From Stomoxys calcitrans (taxonomy: Eukaryota; Arthropoda; Insecta; Diptera; Muscidae): 64,000 bases of DNA. Shown here in pieces: positions 57,360-64,000 of this stretch. Location: assembly GCF_963082655.1 (NCBI RefSeq), contig NC_081552.1, positions 199,900,894-199,964,893 of the forward strand. The letters are read 5' to 3'. Below the pieces are notes generated by a model, which searched no databases, was not told the DNA's origin, and saw only the letters and a program-made list of their open reading frames with translations. A program made the translations under genes and the position numbers. Each line of letters starts with the position of its first letter. Position 1 is the stretch's first letter.

Positions 57360-57660
57360 AGTGTGATATTTTAAGAGCCATAGGAAAGTAAAAAAGTCAC
57401 ATAAAATTCAGTAAAATGCATGAAATCTTCATTTGAATCGATAATACGTTTCATATACTTTAATGTTTGAGGATTATTTCCTGCAAATGTTGACCATGAA
57501 TGCGCCTCAAATGGTTCATCTGCTTAGTCCAATTTTGGCATACTCTTTCCAACATATCGGCCGGTATCTTACGAATAAGTGCTTCAACGTTGTCTTCCAA
57601 TACGACAATTAAAGCTGGCTTGTCTGTATAGACATAAGCTTTAACATAAACGCAGCAAAA
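57360..57660 (-). pseudogene. Mariner-like transposase 3' fragment
   Basis: The reverse frame reads YVKAYVYTDKPALIVVLEDN, VEALIRKIPADMLERVCQNW and LRRIHGQHLQEII, matching 26960-27170 without that copy's two stops. The upstream edge is fused to a SINE1 tail. The catalytic region is missing. Confidence 0.8.
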
Positions 57661-57705
57661 TTTTGCCCATAAACTTTCCACTAAGGAACAGGGGCAAAGT
57701 TTTAA
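57655..57705 (-). mobile_element. SINE1 tail fragment
   Basis: 'aaattttgcccataaacttt', 'ccactaaggaacaggggcaa'. Only about 50 bp of the 3' end, between the transposase relic and family A. Confidence 0.65.
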
Positions 57706-57714
57706 GCTCTACAA

Positions 57715-58695
57715 GTAAAAGCGTGCTAAGTTCAGCCGAGCCGAATATTATATCCCTTCCACCATGAATCGCATATGTCAAGTTCTTTGAATGATTTTTT
57801 CAAATAGAACAAGTTAAAGTTTGATTTGAACCATAAATGAATGCATTGTAGAAGTCATTGTGTGATATTTCAGTTCATTCGGATAAGAACTGCGCCTTGT
57901 AGCGGCTCAAGAAGCAAAATCGGGAGATCGGTTTATATGGGAGCTGTATCAAGCTATTGATCGATTCAGACCATATAAGACACGTATGTTCAAGGTCATG
58001 AGAGAAGCCGTAGTACAAAATTTCTGCCAAATCGGATGAGAATTGAGCCCTCTAGGGGCTCAAGAAGTCAAGATCTCAGATCGGTTTATAAGGCAGCTAT
58101 ATCAGGTTATGTACCGATTTACGCCATACTTAGCACAGTTATTGCAAGTCATAACAAAACACCTCATGCAAAATTTCAGTCAAATCGGGCGAGAATTGCG
58201 CCCTCTAGAGGCTCAAGAAGTCAAGACCCAAGATCGGTTTATATGGCAGCTACATCAGGATATGTACCGATTTGCGCCATACTTAGCACAGTTATTGCAA
58301 GTCATAACAAACCACCACGTGTAAAATTTCAGTCAAATCGGACGACAATTGCGCCCTCTAGAGGCTCAAGAAGTCAAGACCCCAGAACGGTTTATATGAC
58401 AGCTATATCAAAACATGGACCGATTTGGTCCATTTACAATCCCAACCGACCTACACTAATAATAATACAAAACAAAAAAAAAACTACTAATAATAAGTAT
58501 TTGTGCAAAATTTCAAGCGGAAGTAGCGGAGTAAGCGTGCTTTCGACAGACGGACGGACATGGCTAGATCGACTTAAAATGACATGACGATCAAGACTAT
58601 ATATACACTATGGGGTCTCAGACGCATATTTCGAGGTGTTACAAATAGAACGACGAAATTAGTATACCCCCATCCTATGATGGAGGGTATAAAAA
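57715..58695 (-). mobile_element. Family A element, complete-looking
   Basis: The left end is ACAAGTAAAAGCGTGCTAAG plus the hairpin-like TTCAGCCGAGCCGAA. TCGGTTTAT-type cores lie at 58081, 58234 and 58387 (exactly 153 bp apart). The right end has GACGGACGGACATGG and CCCATCCTATGATGGAGGG then TATAAAAA. The 183-codon ORF here is three in-frame 51-codon monomers, not a gene. Confidence 0.88.
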
Positions 58696-58699
58696 CATC

Positions 58700-59955
58700 A
58701 GTCTTGAAAAGCACCACCTCCAAAATTTCAGGCAAATCGAGTAATAATTGCGCCCATCAGAGGCTCAAAAAGTCAAACTGGGAGATCGGTTTTTATGGCA
58801 GCTATATCAGTTTATATACCGATGTAGACCATACTCGGAACACTTGTTAGAAATAATACCATGCAAAATTTCAACCATATTGGTTAAGAATTGCGCCCTC
58901 TAGAAGCCCAAAAAGTCGAATCGGGGCATCAGTTTATGCGGCGGCTATATCCGGATATGAACTGATTTGGACCATACTTGACACAGTTGTTGAAAGTCAA
59001 AACAAAACACTTCAGTTATTGAAAGTCATAACAGAATACTTCATGCCAAATTTCAGCCAATTTGGGCAAAAATTGTACTTGGTGCCGAGTACGGTCCAAA
59101 TCAGTCTATAACCTGATATAGCTCCCATGTAAACCGATATCGCGCTTTGACTTCTTGAGCGCTTACAAGCCGCAATTTTTGTCCAATTTGGCTGAAATTT
59201 GGCATGAAGTGTTCTGTTATGACTTTCAATAACTGAAGTGTTTTGTTTTGACTTTCAACAACTGTGTCAAGTATGGTCCAAATCAGTCCATATCCGCATA
59301 TAGCCGCCGTATAAACTGATGCCCCGATTCGATATTATGACTTCGATGTTATGACTTTCAACAACTGTGGACCATACTTGACACAGTTGTTGAAAGTCAA
59401 AACAGAACATTTCATGCCAAATTGGACAAAAATTGCGGCTTGTAAGCGCTCAAGAAGTCAAAGCGCGATATCGGATAATATGGGAGCTATATCAGGTTAT
59501 AGACCGATTTGAACCATACTTTACACAGTTGTTGAAAATCATAACAAAGCACTACATGCTCAATTTCAGCAGAATCGGACTAAAATTGCGGCTTTTAAGG
59601 GCTGAAGAAACCAAAGTGGGAAATCGGTTTATATGGGAACTATACCAGGCTATAGACCGATGTGGACCGTACTAAACACAGTTATTGGAAGTTATATCAG
59701 AACACTTTGTGCAAAATTTCAGCCAAATCGGACAAAAATTGTGGCTTCCAGGGGCTCAAGAAGTCAAATCGAGAGAACGGTTTATATGGGAGCTAAATCT
59801 AAATCTGAACCGATATGGCCCATTTGCAATCCCCTACGACCTACTTTAATATTAAGTATCTGTGCAATATTTCACGCGGCTTGCTTTACGCGTTCGACCT
59901 CTGTCGTGATTTCGACAGATGAACGGACTTGGCTAGATCGACTCAGAACGTCGAG
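58700..59955 (-). mobile_element. Family A/C units with alternating orientation
   Basis: Minus units (58700-59080) switch to plus (59085-59330) and back to minus (from 59368). Bases 58920-59075 and 59173-59328 are 156-bp inverted arms with only a few mismatches around a 97-bp spacer. A third arm from 59368 again inverts the spacer and part of the second arm. The right end has 'gtcgtgatttcgacagatga' and 'cttggctagatcgactcag'. Confidence 0.85.
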
Positions 59956-60372
59956 ACGATCAAGAATATATAGAGATGGGTTTCTATATAGACCGATTTC
60001 CAGACTTAAAGTCTTGAGACAAAAAATTGGTAATTTTTCATCCGATCTCGATGAAATTTGGCACAGTGTGTTCTGGTAGACCCTTACAAATTCCTGTGTG
60101 GAATGTGGTCCAGATCGGACTATATTTGGATATAGCTGCCTTATAGACCGATCTCCCGATTTAGAGTAATGAGCCTATAAAAGAAGCATTTTTCATTCTG
60201 TTTCGATGAAATTTGGCACAGCGAGTTCTGATACAGCTCTTAACCGTTTTGTTGAATATCGTTCACATCGGACCATATTTGAATATAGCTGCCATATAGA
60301 CGGATCTCCCGATATAGAGTATTGAGCTCATAAAAGAAGCATTTTGAATCCGATTTTGATGAAATTTTTGAT
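59956..60372 (+). repeat. Family B-like units
   Basis: Three units with ATATAGCTGCC(T/A)TATAGAC, 'gatctcccgatttagagta' and 'gatgaaatttggcacag'. The block stops in unique sequence. Confidence 0.78.
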
Positions 60373-61134
60373 TTTTGAAGAAAAAGCTATTTATTATGTT
60401 TTCCGGTTAAACTTACAAAGAGGAATTTAACAAATATCACTTGAACGCAAGGTTTTTTATTGATTACTTAAAAGAAATTGTCAGACACACAGGGGGATCA
60501 GACACAGAAACAAACACACCACGTTTCGGCGGTTGTGTAGGCCATCAATTTTGGCACTATCGTGTTTCCTCTGGGCCTCTCGTCTGCTGGCCCACAGTTT
60601 AAAACTTGCTTTTTGTTGATATATATGCTTAGAGCATACAAAGTTACAATTGCGTCCCGCTTTAAAACATCTCTTCATGTGTCAATTTACAATGTAGTGA
60701 CCTTCCATCTGTTATTGACTGAACTAGTGCATTCTCCGCATCAAAGTGAGTGGTTTATTTTCCACCACAATATTGGTGAACATCGAAAGCTGGGGCCGAA
60801 TTACCGCATACGTGAGCGAGTAAAATCGTTCGAGATCTCTGTATTGTGAAGTATTTACTTCTTTATTGAAAGAGAATTTTTGAATTTTAAGAACGCAAAT
60901 GTTCAAGTCAATCATAATTTATAAAAAAATGTACAGTAAATGTTTATAAAAGGGGTATAACATCTATAAAATACGAGATGAAATTTCATCCGATTTGGAA
61001 GCGCACGCGGTAATTGGGCCCCTATTTTCTTCTTTCTATTACGTCGTTGTTGTTGTTTTCAACATTTTTTACTTAGAATATGCAATGAGTGTACAACACT
61101 AACAACGACTAATGTTAACATAATTTCATTGCAG
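60373..61134. other. Mostly unique AT-rich sequence before candidate terminal exons
   Basis: No repeat recognised. The branch-like ACTAAT and the pyrimidine tract just before 61135 are the only signals noted. ORFs near 60481-60849 lack motifs. Confidence 0.4.
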
Positions 61135-61193
61135 ATTCTAATGCACTTGCTGGCCCAGCTTTTTGCGGCCATAGACCTCAGACCTTTTTTTGA
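61135..61193 (+). CDS. Candidate alternative terminal exon (4a)
   Basis: A very good acceptor: branch-like CTAAT at 61109-61113, then TAATTTCATTGCAG. With phase-1 entry the codons read D-SNALAGPAFCGHRPQTFF then TGA at 61191-61193. No donor lies before the stop, so it would be a last exon. ATTAAA at 61230-61235 could serve as a poly(A) signal. Phase fits all upstream candidate exons. No homologue is recognised. Confidence 0.33.
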
Positions 61194-61444
61194 TTTAACA
61201 AAGTCATAGTTGGATTTTTATTTGAATGAATTAAAATTTTGCATACCATTAAGTTGTGTAAATAATCTTTCTTTGTTTTGTTTCAGTTTGTTTATTCTTT
61301 TGTCTTGTACTTTTTGTGCATAAGAAAGCAAAAAAACAAAAAGCTAAAGAATTTGTATTGTTGAAATCTTGAATTGAATAATTTAAACAAAGAAAAAACC
61401 AAATAATCATTTACACATCAATCGATCATCTCTTATTGATTAAG

Positions 61445-61611
61445 GTTATCGACTACCGCTGGCTACGTGGCCATTCATAAGTGCCCCTGTAGGTGCAGCT
61501 CCCATAACCCCGGTGGCAACTGCAGCGGCACCAGCAGCAGCCACTGCCTTAGCACCAGCACCCGCGTCAATTGTCCTAGCACGACCAGCAGCACAGCGAA
61601 GAAGGTATTGA
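61445..61611 (+). CDS. Candidate Ala/Pro-rich terminal exon (4b)
   Basis: The acceptor is CTCTTATTGATTAAG, or in the same frame and phase CCCCTGTAG at 61492. Phase-1 entry gives YRLPLATWPFISAPV, then GAAPITPVATAAAPAAATAL, APAPASIVLARPAAQRRRY and TGA at 61609-61611. This is a GC-rich coding-like block in AT-rich DNA. A possible donor GAAG|GTATTG at 61605 would leave in phase 2 instead. AATAAA at 61660 is well placed as a poly(A) signal. Low complexity makes family assignment impossible. Confidence 0.42.
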
Positions 61612-61659
61612 TTGTTCTTGACAAATTCTTCTTACTTCAGGATTGTTTCCATCCAAAAG

Positions 61660-61665
61660 AATAAA
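61660..61665 (+). terminator. Candidate poly(A) signal AATAAA
   Basis: It lies about 50 nt after the stop codon of the candidate terminal exon. AATAAA is common in AT-rich DNA, so position is the only support. Confidence 0.3.
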
Positions 61666-63059
61666 ATCACAAATGAGACTTAAAAGCACAATTCATGCCA
61701 AGTAATAAACAAAATAAAAGAAGAGAGTCCTTGAATTGATTCCAATGTAGAATGATAATAATAATAAAGTATGTTCTGCCAAATCCCATAAAATAACCTC
61801 CTGCTATTCTATACCCATAAACTAAGAAAAAATGCCAAGTAACCTAACTATCACCATAGTAGAGATGATTTTTTGTTACTTTACTTTATCATACTCTCCT
61901 TCTATGTTAGTGTTGCTTTCACACTTTTAGCGATGAAAGTTTGAGGCAATGCATTATAGCTTTCAGACTATGCTACCATATATTCTTCAACAGTTTGGTT
62001 AGTCTCTTAGTTTGCATTTGAAAGCTATTCTTCTGTTGGGAAGTTCTTCAATTAAGTGCCTTTGCATTATGACTTTATGATAATGTGATTACCATGACAT
62101 ATTAACTTAAGTCCATTAAAACTATGAAACAAATAATGGTTCGAAATTTTTCTATTGAATGTATTAACTTTTAGTTTTCAATTTAAAGACAATTCAATAG
62201 TTTTAAGATGTAGAATGCATATGTGTATATTTAAATTAAAACTTCCAATAATAATTATAATAATGTAAAGAAGATTGTTATTTAGGATTACCACACAATT
62301 ACCATGCCACTACTCTATTACAATACGGCCATTGAAGTTATGCGCGTTAATTTCAATTTTTGCAACTTTTTCCCATGTTGTATGTTTAAAATCTTATAAT
62401 ATTAAGTGATCCTTAGAATGCTGGAATAGGCGTTTTAATTTTTCTTTTTTATAATTGATTTTAGTTACATTATCATACAGTATTGATACAAGTTTTGCAC
62501 GTTGCCCCCTAAACTATATAGCTTTCAATACAAAACCTGCACCCACCCATCTCTCATTATCCTATATTACAATATCAGCTCACCAGTGACACACTATTAT
62601 TGTTAACACAACCCGTAACCCATGAATGAGAATCACTTGGGGGCATATTGAAAAATGATTGTTATTGCTTTGGATGTGTGTATTTCACTCGAATGCCACC
62701 TTATGTGTTTTAATCTAGTGCCATTTGTAAATAAGCTCTATTATGAATACATTTTTAATATATACCAACCCTTAATGTAGGTCCGGACGACCAATGTTAT
62801 TGGCCTGCGCTACATTTCACCGCAAATTTTCATCCATTTTTCTTCCACATGGTGACATTGTAGTAACAATTAAAATCTCATTAGACCATCATGAAACCAA
62901 AAATAATAGAATTTTATGAATATCCTTTAAATAGGACAACAGGCAGAGCATTTCTATGCTAGTGTTCTAATCGCTGAAAACAATTTTTGAAAGGAAAAGT
63001 CCATTCTACTTTAATAGATGTATAGGAAATTAAATTTTCATGGAAAATTTTGTTTTCTG
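61666..63059. other. AT-rich sequence, nothing recognised
   Basis: No repeats shared with the rest of the window. No convincing exon. Confidence 0.4.
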
Positions 63060-63079
63060 TCCGAGTAGAAAAAATTGAT

Positions 63080-63330
63080 ATGGTCAGATCCAAATACATC
63101 TCGGATAAGATATGGATATGGATCTAATTAGATCCAAATAAATTTGCGATATCCAATTATATATAATGATATCTGATGCTATATATATAATTGGATATGG
63201 CGCCAGATATAATTATATATAGTTATGCTATATATAACTATATCGAAAGAGATATGCTATATTTAACTACATCTGGCCTTTGATATAATTATATCCTTGA
63301 CAATATATATGTATATCTTACGCTACAAAT
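63080..63330. repeat. Palindrome-rich AT block
   Basis: TGGATCTAATTAGATCCA (63119-63136) is a perfect 18-bp palindrome. Nearby GATATAATTATATATAGTTA and TATATATAACTATATC form an imperfect hairpin, and GATATAATTATATC is another palindrome. The block may be a MITE or a foldback remnant. Confidence 0.5.
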
Positions 63331-63394
63331 AGCTAAATTTTGTTCTTTCTTTGTTTTTAAGTAGAAATGCTTAATATTTATTCTAAACTAGCTG

Positions 63395-63860
63395 AACCGA
63401 GCCTGCTCGGCTGCGCCTTCTTTTACGTTATATGGAACATAATTATCCTTTGAATATTTATTTTCGACAATCAAAGAGCTTTTAGTGAAATAACATGCTG
63501 CATATCGCTAGACTAACAGTACAACAATATAAGTGCCTTTATCTGTATCCTATATGATCTTTATTGTACTACGAATTCGCTCGGAGGTTTTAATGTCATT
63601 TAAGTTTGAATGTTGGATGTACTGCACTCTTAAAAGACTTTATTTCAGCCCGATATTCTCATGATGTCCAATTTAGGGGTGTTTACGGAGATAGGGTGGT
63701 CCCCCATTTATTTAAACCCCCTATTGCCATTGCATTAAGGAGAGTCTACAGGCGTCCCCCCAACACTTGGCCCAAAAATAGCTATCAAATTCGTTTTCTA
63801 ATCTCAAATATCTTTCATTTTTTCTTTCATATTGGCATGGTGTGTAAATTTTTAACCTTT
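63395..63860 (+). repeat. Family D repeat fragment
   Basis: It opens with GAGCCTGCTCGGCTGCGCC (compare 32955), then 'ttatttcagcccgatattct', 'atctttcattttttctttca'. It leads into the LINE at the window end. Confidence 0.65.
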
Positions 63861-63865
63861 GGGGG

Positions 63866-64000
63866 TGTTTTTTTCTTATTTTCATTAACGATCTATTGGA
63901 TCAGACTTCGAGTCCAGTCTACTCATTTGCCGATGACAGTAGTCTGTGTCATGCATATTCATTCGACCATAGGCCTAGTCCTCAAGAAATTGTCGACAGG
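63866..64000 (+). pseudogene. LINE family J2 RT fragment running off the window
   Basis: Frames give INDLLDQTSSPVYSFADDSS and LCHAYSFDHRPSPQEIVDR. The FADD catalytic box is intact (GAT at 63932-63934), unlike the copy at 49937. The 5' side is truncated at family D. Whether it is intact beyond the window is unknown. Confidence 0.8.

Noticed and set aside
58036..58587. 183-codon + strand ORF
   Set aside because: It is three 51-codon monomers of family A, with no conserved domain.
60481..60849. ORFs on both strands near 60.5-60.8 kb
   Set aside because: No domain, no splice support and no repeat relation; AT-rich chance ORFs.

Overview
This is eukaryotic, AT-rich, repeat-saturated DNA. Retroposons, palindrome-bearing satellites and large empty AT-rich stretches suggest intronic or intergenic sequence of a higher fly. 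I associate the GATATAGCTGCCATAT and ACCTTTCATTTGA repeats with calyptrate (muscid-type) flies such as Stomoxys or Musca, but that is recall, not proof. There is no operon and no intact conventional single-exon gene. Almost every long ORF is a decayed transposon or a satellite read through. Layout: 1-19.9 kb holds GATATAGCTGCC-type dispersed repeats (families A, B, C), a 1.45-kb 28-bp satellite, tRNA-derived SINE copies, and a LINE ORF1 split by a nested family A element. 20.0-22.1 kb is a 21-bp palindromic satellite interrupted by a LINE fragment. 22.2-27.2 kb holds two related LINE reverse-transcriptase (RT) pseudogenes, a LINE C-terminus and a mariner-like transposase pseudogene. 28.97-32.83 kb is one hAT-like composite with an 8-bp target duplication. 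33-38.5 kb holds other dispersed and duplicated repeats, followed by a 42-bp satellite. 40.6-43 kb is a jockey-type LINE whose RT palm is missing and which carries a SINE. 43.3-45.3 kb holds more repeats. 45.3-47.7 kb is quiet AT-rich DNA with a putative microexon. 47.7-60.4 kb is another transposon nest. 60.4-63 kb is mostly unique. The window ends in an RT fragment that continues beyond it. One plausible host gene lies on the + strand. Exon 23028-23141 has a start codon and signal peptide and ends in phase 1. Candidate microexons of 42 nt (27740-27781) and 21 nt (46653-46673) are both phase 1 in and out. A candidate Ala/Pro-rich terminal exon (61445-61611), or an alternative one (61135-61193), ends it. 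All candidate junctions are phase-compatible. The 21-nt microexon is preceded by 555 nt without a single AG dinucleotide, which points to a distant branch point. If real, this is a small secreted protein of unknown function spread over about 38 kb, with transposons packed into its introns. The mobile elements interact. A SINE (SINE2) shares its 3' end with a LINE, and both end in TTAGG/CCTAA pentamers. SINE1 and other retroposons sit inside family A elements with visible target duplications. The family A/B/C superfamily has a perfect GC hairpin next to one end, about 153-bp internal monomers and T-rich insertion sites without clear duplication, suggesting a rolling-circle (Helentron/DINE-1-like) element.
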